Positions 53,001 to 64,000 of a stretch of 64,000 bases of DNA are shown here, piece after piece. Numbering within the stretch: position 1 is the stretch's first letter; every line of letters starts with the position of its first letter. A program made the position numbers and the translations under genes. Origin of the DNA: Balanoglossus misakiensis (Eukaryota > Hemichordata). The DNA lies in assembly GCA_040954595.2 (NCBI GenBank), contig CM082584.2, positions 12,338,001 through 12,402,000 of the forward strand, written 5' to 3'. A model generated the notes under the pieces. It did not search any database. It saw nothing but the letters and a program-made list of their open reading frames with translations, and was not told the DNA's origin.

Positions 53001-54670
53001 AAGAAACTTCTTGTCCATTCTTTTAGTTTGTGAAGTAAGTATCCTGTCCAGAAAGGGGCGATGCTGCTCACTGTTATCAAGTTTTATACTGGACGACATA
53101 TTAACAAAAGTTCAAACCCATTCAACATATTAATTTGGAACGAGATGACATCACAATTCCTGAGTAACAAAGTAACAAAACTAAGAGCAATGACTTGAAA
53201 TATGCTGCGTAGACAGCGTTCGAGAAAGCATAGTTGCACCATCTGTCTCCAAGGCACGGTGATTTTTGAAAAGGTGCAGTTACAGTGTTTCTAAAAGGCT
53301 ATGGTTTGAGGGAGAATGTTGCATTTATCGTTATCACATGCTCAGCCATCAAAATACCATTTGCAAATCATGCCGCCCACAATTCCGAAATTGAATGGAC
53401 CCGATCTTCTAGCACGCAATTTCGAAATTTGATGTGTGTACAAACAGCGATTCTGCCAATAAATGTCTGCAATTGCTGCCTGTATATAGAGACATGAAAC
53501 AATAGCCAGGATGTCATATTGTGTAAAGAATAACCGTAGCAACAGCCTTACAAACATACAGAACACGCCTGTGAGTTTCCGGACTAATTTGCGGCTTTTT
53601 GTATTGGAAGGTTTTCAGGCTAACAATGGGCGAACAACAGGCTCTTTGGTTTGTATACACCGGAGACAGTTTTGACACATGTGCGCTCGTAAACTGATCT
53701 TGAAAACGTCAGCTCTAGGGAAAAACACGTATACACTTTCATAGATAGTGGTAAATGGACAGAACCAAATTGATATTTTACGTGATTTACAAAAAATGTG
53801 CTTAAAAGCTGTGGGTGCCATCTTTTATGCTGGGTACTCGACAAATTCTAACGTTTTCTTTGGAAATAGATATGTCACTATATTAGCCATTCAGATCGCA
53901 CATATTTTGACGGGAAAATGTCTGTGGTAACAACATACACTGTAGCTAGAGCTGCATAGTCTCTGAGATTCTTCATGACACGATGTCTTTTACGTAAATT
54001 TGATGACTATAATGACCCGTGGAATCAGATGTCTAGTTTCGCTTACATCCATTTTAATCTTTAACTATTCATATTTGTTTTTAAAAATCCCCTGAATAAT
54101 TGATGCCCGTTTTATCACTGGAGCGGAACTTTTCTCATGCTCCCTATCTGACTCAACCAGAGTTACTTGAGGTGACTCATAATTTCTTGATTGATATACA
54201 CGAGAAAACACCATGCATTTTTAATGTTGTTCTTGATTTACTTTTTAAAACGAAATGTTATTCCTTTAATCATATTTTGCATCAAGAGTGAAGAGTTTCC
54301 TATTTTCTATATAATATCAGCCGAACTCCGCTATTGCTGATTCTAGATACACGCTTCTGATTTTATTGTTTTTCTTAAATGCCACTCGCCCCCTTTAAAC
54401 GACATAGTTCGAGCTAACTACAAGAGAATGGAATAGTTTTGAACTTAAAATCTTGCCGTGCTGTATTCGAATTAAATGTTAAACTCATCGCTCAAGGGAA
54501 AATACCACATGTACTTAACCGTACTTTAAATGTTGGGTAAATACCAACAGAAAAATGTTAAATCAAACGAAAGAACATCTGTTATCTTTGTACTGTTAGT
54601 GATTTCTGTACCTTAGTAACCGCCACCGTGACTCTGGACATTTTAGGAGGCCGTGCGAGCGAACAAGCAT

Positions 54671-54740
54671 ACGACAGAGAGAGGGGAGGGAAGAGAGACA
54701 GTGACAGAGACAGTCAGCCAAATAGACAGAGAGGGACAGA
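54671..54740 (+). repeat. Purine-rich GAGA/GACA tract
   Basis: Imperfect repeats of GACAGAGA and GAGGGA with no open frame of interest. Confidence 0.75.
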
Positions 54741-57700
54741 GCCAACAGGGACTAGTGGCAAGTATTTTTAAAGTAGAGAATATCCATCACGACTGTCATA
54801 ATTTGTTTTCGTAGTTTCTTTAGAATAGGTTTCGTCTAGATAAATCTCAATGAATAATTATTGTTGTCAAAGTACATGTATACACCGTTGTAAAATGAGC
54901 TATATACATGGAAACCATAAAATGTGCACAAATAAATCATATTTATGGTCTTATCACTTTGTCATTCATAACAGCGCTTACAAGTTGTTGAAGGTGTATG
55001 TGTTCGCTTAAACGTACCACAATCAAAACTTAGTCTAGTAAAGTGGAAAGTGACACAAAAAATTGTTTTATAAAATGACATGTGATCTGAGGTCTACAAC
55101 ACTCTACAAGTGTAAAACTGTTTTAAGTAATCCAATACCTCTTAAATATTTCAAACCACTATAACTTAAGACATTTGATCTTAAGTACAAGGTAGTATAA
55201 CCTCGATGCACTTTGTATCCTCAAGAGCTCTTAAGATGCTACTCCGAGATTCTGATAAAGAAAGCGGAGGTGTCCGCTATTTACAGAGAGCCGACCCGAC
55301 TACACATTCTATATGCTTTTTCACACCCTTTGAAGTTGAATCCCGCTGATCAGTTGTAAGCTTCGACGCCTTTGCCGCTAATGTGGCTGGCCGTGGCGTT
55401 TGCAAATTGGGAATTTAAATCACGTTGTTAGCTTTCCTCAGTTTTTCACTTCACGCTCAATAAATCCACCTTTTACGAGAAGACAATAAAGTCCCAAAGA
55501 TCTCAACAGTTTCGCGGATGGTTTTCGTCGAATAATTCGCCCGGTTATCATTATTTGATAGGCATACATCGCACGCACGCAAGTTGTGTTGGCTGCCGCC
55601 GCGAGTCTCGGTGGCGGGGCCCAGAATTCGTGGCGACATATGCCACTGTGACAGGTCAAGGGCCAATCGGCGCCCTGCAGGTGGATCAAGTACCGTTGCG
55701 TTCATCGCTAGTAGCACGGTCCCTCCCCATTCTGGCAGTAAACTAAGTCGAATGCTTGTCAGCAAAATAGGTAATATGATCTAGGTGATAGGTAATATGA
55801 ATTGGATAGGTTTTCAAAACTATTCTTTATATATTATCGTGGACTGATTCAAACGAATCTCCAGCCAGGCTTACAGAGAATATAACCATTCAATCGATGC
55901 CCATGTGTGTAAAATTATACATTCGGCATTGCTTTGTCTGTTTGTATTCCTTTCTATTGCAACACTATCACATTTTTCCTGTGCTCTTTGCCGACCTTAT
56001 ACTAATTACAAGACGATTCCATCAGGTCTCACCCGCTGATTATCGCACCCACAAGACCCGCAGTGAAAATCTAGAAGTCACTGTGGCATTAGACGCACGA
56101 TTACTTTGATTCCAATAAATGATGTTCCAAGTCTCAACATTGGACATTCTCAAACTCAAAAACTCCCTGCATGTGGTTTAAAATGAGCACAAAACGTCGA
56201 CATCTATTTTGGAAGAATGTATGTAAGCGCTATTACGAGAACAATCACTTTCACTTGCGTTTCAAGTCTTGAAAGGCCAGACGTCTTGGCAACGACTTGA
56301 CATGATAACAGGTATTAAATAACCTAGCATTCCGCTTAATGCAAAATGTTCGTGTTTATCATTATTTAAAAATGGCAACTACGTGCATTCACGTAGTTTT
56401 CCAGATTTAACGATGTTCGGTGAGACAGGACTTATCTCTCGTGATATAAATTGGTAGTACCCTGTTTGATTCTTCATCTGTTTGCATACTTGCGTGTTTC
56501 CGTGTGTCAAATTAACACCGTCGCGCCATTAATTGCCTCGGCAGTGAAAAATCCAATCTTAAGAAGAACAGACTAACGCGGCAAAAAGACACTAATAATG
56601 ACATATCCGGGCCATCGGTAATTTGTCACATTTTGCGACAGGCAAATGTCTGTGTAACACCTTTGAGTATATCTTGTTGTAAACGAATCCGTGACGGTTA
56701 AATAAGCGCCAATTCAGTGCAATTTTGTTCGTGTGTTCGACTCTGACTTTTTTATTACGAGACTGAGAGGAAATCAACTGAGCCAAACTCATTTATCGAG
56801 GTTGTCATCTCTCGTGGCATTAGACACATTTCTCATGAATCCCTCCAGCCCTGGCATTTTGCCTCAGGCTGTTCGGATTTTTTCTTCTGCGATCATTTCA
56901 TCGTTGTCAACAAAAGCCAATTTTCCACTGTCTCCACAATGTCAGAAATACGGAATCTGTGAGTTAAAATCGTGATACAGCTATTCCAAGAACTGATCCT
57001 CGTCGAGAGGCAAATGATCAATGAAATGAGGTCTAATTGTTCTTGAGAGGATCAAGTGGTATGAAATATTGTAATCATGTTACATAATCAAATTTCAAAT
57101 ATCCCTTTAGATGTATTGTTTAAATCGCGCGTAGCGTATGAATTGGTGAAGCTCTACACATCTCCAAAGGACGCAGATGAGCGCTTCCTCGGCCAAGATG
57201 GCAAAGCCCCTTGACGACTCATCAAAGCCATCAGTAAGAGAATCAGGTTTTCGATATCGAGCATTCAAATCTAACAGGAAGCTCTGGTACTGGGTTTAAG
57301 ATGCGTTGCTGTTAACTTTAGATGTTAAAAGATTAGAAACTACTGACACTCGAAAGGAACCTTAGACAATATTGAGTAATTACGTGTCGCTAAATTTTTT
57401 TACAGCCATATATTACGGTGAAAAGTTGAATTTTAACCCTGAACATTCATCACATGGCCTTTTCGCGAATCTGCGATCGGTGCTGCTGCCATAAACAGTT
57501 ATCTTATCCATCTATACACATACCAGATCCCTTCGAATGTCAGGATTGCGATCTGACCTTTCAGGTGATTATTTCGGCGTGAAGTTGACCGAGCGAAGCT
57601 TTGGCAGGTTTACTTTTTTTGATTGAGGAGGTTACAGTGGTGGTGGGGAAGTAATTTCCCGCCAGTCCCGTGAGGGAATGCGAAATATCTTTTAGTAACT

Positions 57701-60522
57701 GTGATTCAACACCAAGAAACTGCAGACATGCAGTCGTAATGCAAAGTTATAAAAATCAATATTGATCATTCTTATACTACTGCATACAAGGGAGGCAATT
57801 GATTCCTCTTGTGTATTTCGCAAGTTGAGTGACGCTTACCTTCAACCACGTCCAAGACGAAATGAAGCCCCTGATTGAGTCAAATAACTGTGGAATATCA
57901 CAGTCGAATATTTGTTTGGGAATTTAAACACAGCATTTGAACGCTCTAACGTGAAATGAAACTGAATTATAGATAAGAGCATTGGCTGCGTTTACCTTAT
58001 AAAAGCTGAAACGACGGTACACGGGGCTGCTTGCTGAGAAGGAGGATGGTTCCAAAGAAGTCGTTCTTTGCTGCAGTTTCCTCTTGGTGTTAGTCTTGAT
58101 ACTTGCTCAGCATTGGAATAGATAACAAAGTCTTTACCCTGTCCTTGCTTGAATGTCGAACGGGAGATGTGCACTTGAGTAAAAAAGCGGTTACGAGTTA
58201 AGTTCCTGGCCAGCTCATTGGCTGACGAGATCACGCCCACATGACAATGCCTCACCAATCAGGCGCGCTTATTTGACACCCGCGTAGCTGTATGACGTCA
58301 AGGGCGGTGTCAGTGATGTTTTTAATAACCGGAAGTGAGGTAAAATAGCTATTTTGAGAGGTATACAAATGAAATCTGAAATCTTGAATTTTTTTCCTCC
58401 CAGGGTCAAAAACCTTGTCATAATTCTTCAATTTCCTGGGGATATCATTTGATATTTTCACTGCAGCCACATTGTATAATGTTTGTTGCCGCTGTATAAT
58501 GAACACAGCATCCTATTATCTATCGATTCCATTTAACATATTTTTTTAATTATCGGCGTCTGACGTAGGCCCTCTCTCACACAAGGCGATCAACTGCTCA
58601 CAGGTGGCCTTTTTTATGACGACAGCATATATTGGCTTCTTTGCTTTTCCAGACCTTGGTTGACTCCTTGTTCAGTATTGTGGCCGGTTTTCTACAGATA
58701 GTATTTTTTTTCTTTGAAATTAAGTTTGAAAACACTTTTGAATATTCTTCTTTGCATGTACATAATGTGGTACCAATTTCGATGATTTTCAAGTTCTATT
58801 TGGGTGCCAAGCAAATGCTGCATGCGTAGTCATTACTTTCCTTTCCCATCAACCATTTCATTTTCGGCTGAAGAATTCGATATGAATCCAACGCATCTCA
58901 GAAGTGTTTATCGTTCTAGCCGATACAACTCCAGTGGTCAGAGTCAACACTAGACTTGGACTAAAATCTATGCTTGCCTTTCCATGTGCACTACCACGAT
59001 TGAGGTATAATCTGCAGATTCAACTATAGACTATATACGTATATTGCCGACACTAAGTAGCATCCTATGTTACTGCATGCATACCACTCGCGCTTTACAA
59101 CGAACGTGCGTAACTCAATATTTCGAAAACCTGAATATTTGTGTATGTAAGACTCATCACTTGAAAGTAATGATGGAGGTCATAGTTGTGACACAATAAA
59201 ATTTAACGAGTGAACTTTTCCTGACACCCCTCTGCCAATATTGAAAATACATGACCATTTTTCTCTGTCGCAGTCTCATTAAGACGCCTCTGTGTCTGGG
59301 TTCTTAGGTTCGTCAATACCTCCGCGCTTCTGCCTGACAAGTTCAGTAAGCTCGTTTGATATTAAGCTTAGTGGGATATGTGGATAGATACCAGGCGGGG
59401 GCAGGGCTTTCGTTTGATATGTTAACCAAGCGATTTACCTGCTGTAATCAAAACATATATTCGTTGCAAACTCCTAGACTACAATTAGAAGAGTTGAAGT
59501 AATCTTTTTTTTCTTTGTTCACGAGGAGATAACGCTTACTTTCTCTCCTTCTTGCTCCACTTCCTGCGCAAAATCCGTTTCTCCTTTTTCGATAAAAATC
59601 GCCGCCCATTCCGCATGTCTGAAAGGTGGGCGTCTTGAAATCTTTGTTGTAAATAGGCTAACAGTTCTGGCCAGGTCTGAGAGAAAGCTGTATCTATCAG
59701 ATTGTAGATGCGATAGATGCTTTTGATTTTGTTCGAATGTCATTTAGATAATTTTTCTTTAGGAAAAAACGACAAAGGTGACCATAAATATCTTCACATA
59801 AAGTTCAAATACATCCCAAACATATAAGTGTACCTCCATCTACTTTAGCTTCAAATCATTATCACTTTTATCATCGTTTATTTGCTGGTTGATTGAATTT
59901 AAATTCTCCGCACAAAGTTCACCGTTGTCCCCATTCCTTGATCATAAGGCAAAACTATGCTTCCTGTCTCTAACTTATACATGGACAGCATAAAATATTT
60001 CTAACAGCTTCGACCTTAACCCGGGCCTTGGGCTGATATGTACTCCATGGATAAATCATGTTCCAATAGTTTCAGCTTGGGGGTGTCAGACTTCTGAACC
60101 CCATACAGTCCCCTCTACGTCATTCCACAGTCCCTCCCATCACTTAGAGTCTGAGCGCTCGCACATCCCGCGTTCATCCCACAGTTTTTATCGCGAAGAT
60201 TTGTAAACGAGGCATATTTCATAGCGACGGTTACTTCTTCTGTTTTTATGGATTTCTTTAATTGGCTCCTGCGGCTAGGGCTTGCAACATCTGCCACGAG
60301 CGGACAGGATTCTGTGAGAATTAATCGTGACTTATGACAGACATCTCTGTACCACTTACCACTTGCGTCACAGTGGCAATAAATAGACGCCGTTTTCTCT
60401 TTGGTAACGGGCGCTGCTAATTAAACGTAAACCCATCTTTGGTAGGTGGTATGACAGCAACAAGGAGAATGTATTGGCGTCTTCATCCCAGTATCTTCCA
60501 TGGCTTTGAGCTACATGGTAGC

Positions 60523-60734
60523 TGTATCTTTCGGACAACACACAGATCAATCATTAATTTTGGAAAAGACCGAAAACTAGATTACCAGAAGAAATATGGC
60601 TATTTACAGAATGCGCCGAAACCGACCAAAACTGGATCATTATTTTGCCTGTAGAATGTACTCCAAGCAAGTGTCTGACTTTGTCTACTTCAGCTTAAAA
60701 TAATTGTCTCTTTCGGACACGACACAGATCAATC
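60523..60734 (+). repeat. 30-bp direct duplication, 182 bp apart
   Basis: 60523-60552 and 60705-60734 match at 27 of 30 positions around a shared TCTTTCGGACA and ACACAGATCAATC. The intervening sequence is unique as far as I can see. Confidence 0.75.
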
Positions 60735-62595
60735 TTGGCTTTTCTAGAACAAAGTTTCCATACTACTGTCTTTCTAGATAGACGTAGTATGTACAGGCAC
60801 AGCTAACATGCTATGAATATTTCATAGTCGTGGTAGATTAGAACTTCACAATCGTCCTTGCGTCATTTACTTGTTTAATATAAAAACAACAGAGTTTGCC
60901 ACGGTTGCTTCTAAATTGGCCCTTTTCATTATAATGGAACAATGAGCCTCTTGGGTTTGTTGGAAAACCTTCCTGCCTATTGTCATCCAATCCATCGAAC
61001 AGTGCATAACAAGACCCCGGAGGGCCACGCTTTGGTTGTCGACTCACGTTGAAAACAACAATGCCAACAAGATCACGCCTTAAGTACGACACTGTCAACG
61101 TTGTTGTTGTCTTGTTTCCTGATTAGTTTGATACTCAAATCCTGCTGGGATATCTAACGTATAGGAGGGCCATGCCAGCCAAGCATCAACTTCATATCTA
61201 TAATTGTAATTGGTTGTTTGGAAGAAGAGGAGGATGCGACACGTGTGAAAATACCATTTGCGAATCTAAACAAATATGGATTTTACGGAGTCCTTAAAAT
61301 ATTTACGATTTGCCCATATACATGCTGTTTGGTTAATGCGCACTTTGTCAAGGCGTGATCGTTGTATGTGATCTGAGTGACGCATATGGTTCGTCACGCC
61401 TTCGCGACTAATTTTAGAGTTCAGTGTCGTTGGTATGGCGACTGAATATGCCTGGCCATCACCAGTTACCAACAGCGTGGCAACATTTCATTTCAGCAGC
61501 AAACATGAACAATATTCTAAACTAAAGTGTAACAATCCCATGTTACCCAGATGAGTTTTGCTCAGTAATTAAAAGAATATTTCTCGTGTGTCTCCTTTCT
61601 CTATCAGTCTCTTTGGAGACTTCTGTATATTTCCCATGATGTCTTTTAAACTTCCAATTTGTTTTAAGTGATGCATGGAAGGGATGATGATGAGGATGAT
61701 TGGGTGGAGGAGAAGGCGTAGGTGATGGCAGACGAACGATATAGGTGTATGAGGATGACGACGATAAGGAGGAATAGCCGTAGGTATCCATTTTTGCTTT
61801 TTCTCTTCCACTTAATTAATTTGAGGGGGATTTCCGACCATTTATCAAGAAAGAATCCTAGATATCGTATTGTTTAGATTCACAGTTACATTAGAGTGAG
61901 CTCGACTCAAAGTAAAATTACATCTATCTACACTGCCCATTAGATCTCGAAACTTCTGTCACGCAAGTTATGTTGACGCTTTAGATTGGGCGCACTTTTC
62001 CAGGACTGCACAGAAACATCGCTATAGTTGTCAAAAGTGATGATGAATCTTGCCAGCCTCTCACTTTATGCCGTTTACAATCACTTGTGGGAACTCTGGT
62101 CGATCAATGTCAGCTGGTGGTAATTTTAGGAAGTCGGTTTGAAATCACTTCTTGCCTTGCTAATGAACCGCTTGCATCCCCTAAAGCAATATTTGTGAAT
62201 CGGTGGAGCGAAGCGTCCTGTGCATATGTCAGCTAAGGCGCCTATTATGGATTCAAACTGTGGCGGAACTCTAATTGCTGGGAACAGTTCATTTCCTTTA
62301 TTAACATTCAATTTAATTTCATTGATTTTGCCCTCCCATCTGGCGTACAACTGCGTATTCTAAACGTCTCAAACACTGTTAATCAGCTACAGCACATATC
62401 TTCAAGCGTTGTGTTATTGACTGCCCAAGTGGACCCGTTGCATCATGGGCCTGCAGTAGAAAAACTGTGGGGGTGATAGAAATGGTAAACAGTTTGCCTC
62501 TATCACAAAGTACGTGGACCCATTAGCATTCATGTCAAATGGCTCCTTTTCTTGCACCCACACAATCTCACAAGGTCCTTCATAACCCACGCATT

Positions 62596-62651
62596 CTGTA
62601 CTGTATCATATTGTATTGTATCTTACTGTATTGTAATGTATTGTATTGTAC
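62596..62651 (+). repeat. TGTAT-type pentanucleotide repeat
   Basis: Imperfect tandem units TGTAC, TGTAT and TGTAA over about 56 bp. Confidence 0.85.
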
Positions 62652-63118
62652 AGAAGTGTATATTATAATTTAGATGGTACATGATGGTAAATCGCGTTTT
62701 TCTATTACAAACAATGGTGTGGACCACAGCAACAAGCTCATAAAATTCTATACTTCTATCAGTTTAGACACGTACGCTTTAAAATCAAATCCAGCAACGA
62801 AACACGCGACATCCACTAACATAGCCTTAATCCAACCTTTTGATTAGTAAATCTTGCTCCACTTGGACGGGGTTTACACAAAGGCTTATTTTAATCCGTT
62901 TGTCGGATGTGTGTATGAGAACCAATGAAGCACAAGAGAACCTAATAGATCTTTGTTTACGTTTGTTACTCATCGACCGTTAAAATAAGCCACTTTAGTC
63001 GCCTTCAAGAGAATTACAGCTGATAATATTTCGTTCAATAGTGCTAGCAAATAAACTTCAAAATACCCGGTGCAGAGGGGAAGGTACTTATTTGTGGAAG
63101 AATAAATCACGATAAGTA

Positions 63119-63135
63119 CAGACAGACAGACAGAG
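63119..63135 (+). repeat. Short GACA microsatellite
   Basis: Four ACAG/GACA units followed by GAG. Similar short tracts occur near 22741 and 47497. Confidence 0.85.
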
Positions 63136-64000
63136 TATTCGGTACAGATATGTTCTTCAAATCGGTTGAATAACTACATTTCTACGTTTGAAGTTAACGT
63201 GGTTTTCTGTCAAAATGGCCGTGTTCTTTCTTTCAAGTTTACCCAGAGGTATTCCAATCATTTTCTTCCAGGACACTGCCACGAACAGGATATTTGAAAC
63301 CTGTTTCACGGAGTCTCGCAACATTTTATGCGAATTGTATATATATGTCAGCTATTAACAAATGACGCCTCTTGATGAATATTGATGTTATGCACTGTAC
63401 GGCTCCAAGATATTCGCACGTAAACATCCTATACGCCCTCTCAAACTGAGCAGCCTGGTTTATTTTTGGTGTGGGCACTTAATTTTGATTTGACCAGCAT
63501 TCCATTCTGTAGAGTAGTAAGTATAGCAGAATTTAAGGACGACAAGCAGTTTGGCTTGTTCATTACTCACTGCTGTGCCATGGTGACGTCACATATGGAC
63601 CCCACCAATCAGCGATCTGCATTCAACACAATCACGATTCTGGAAGCGGTGTAATAAGTTGTCAATTTCTCACACACCACACCTGTGAACTATGTGACAA
63701 TTCATTATTTCCAACATGTTTATACTTTATTAAGTCAGGAAATATGACGTGTCGATTCTCATGGCATGTGAATCTTGCCTAAACGCGCGGCCATAATTCA
63801 CTTAGACGCACAGCAAGTCCACTCAGAAATTGATTATACATTCATTGATGTTCAAGGAATTTTATGGTTTGTTTGCTGCACTGTTGCTATGTCGGGGTTT
63901 GGTCTAATCGGAAGTTCTCACGATGTTGACTGTCCAAGCTTAGGCTCTTGTGTCCTAGGTTGTTTCGTGGCTGTTATTTTAACTGTACAAGATATTAGAG

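Larger units (their letters stand above)
50049..64000. other. Interval without a supportable gene, upstream of the peptide gene
   Basis: Only short unrecognised open frames and simple repeats. CRE palindromes occur near 58290 and at 63584-63591 without a recognisable gene beside them. Minus-strand donors near 57840 and 57996 are alternatives for an upstream noncoding exon of the peptide gene. Confidence 0.45.

Noticed and set aside
61543-61811. Ser/Pro/His-rich small proteins on the minus strand
   Set aside because: Two overlapping frames over a GAT/GAG-rich low-complexity stretch; composition is explained by the repeat.

Overview
The window looks like metazoan genomic DNA: about 40% GC, spliceosomal introns with GT-AG ends, microsatellites, a short inverted-repeat transposon, and very low gene density. 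It is most likely from a marine invertebrate such as a lophotrochozoan or an invertebrate deuterostome, but I see nothing that fixes the phylum. Long open frames are rare and at the length expected by chance, so single-frame ORF reading misses the gene here.

I support one gene with confidence. It lies on the minus strand, from the start codon at 44907 to the stop at 28772, with a candidate poly(A) signal at 28242-28237. I rebuilt it by hand from splice sites: 17 coding exons, 732 nt, 243 codons plus stop. Every internal intron is phase 1. Exon 1 encodes a signal peptide. Exon 2 encodes a spacer ending in Lys-Arg. Exons 3-15 then alternate between a short exon encoding Val-Phe-Trp-Val-(Glu/Asp/Gln)-Lys-Lys plus a variable tail (seven copies) and an even shorter exon (15-27 nt) encoding an acidic spacer ending in Lys-Arg (six copies). 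Exon 16 is a linker. Exon 17 encodes a C-terminal domain with eight cysteines, including three CX3C pairs. This is the architecture of a multi-copy secreted peptide precursor (neuropeptide or peptide hormone), split over symmetric micro-exons. I do not recognise the family and leave the symbol empty.

Layout: 1-28236 holds no gene I can support; it has a 122-bp CT microsatellite, other simple repeats, a possible promoter near 7.9 kb and a weak split-gene candidate near 5.1 kb. 28237-44916 is the peptide gene. Its first coding intron (9.9 kb) contains a 623-bp inverted-repeat element (43664-44286) with two octamer motifs and a TATA box, and two copies of an identical CRE-centred 14-mer. Upstream, 44917-50050 holds a candidate noncoding first exon and core promoter near 49.8-50.05 kb. 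50051-64000 has only simple repeats and one short direct duplication.

The gene would act as one unit: secretion, cleavage at Lys-Arg (and perhaps at the Lys-Lys inside each repeat) to release several related VFWV peptides, and a separate disulfide-rich C-terminal product. Any of exons 2-16 could be skipped without changing frame, so splicing could alter peptide number and mix.
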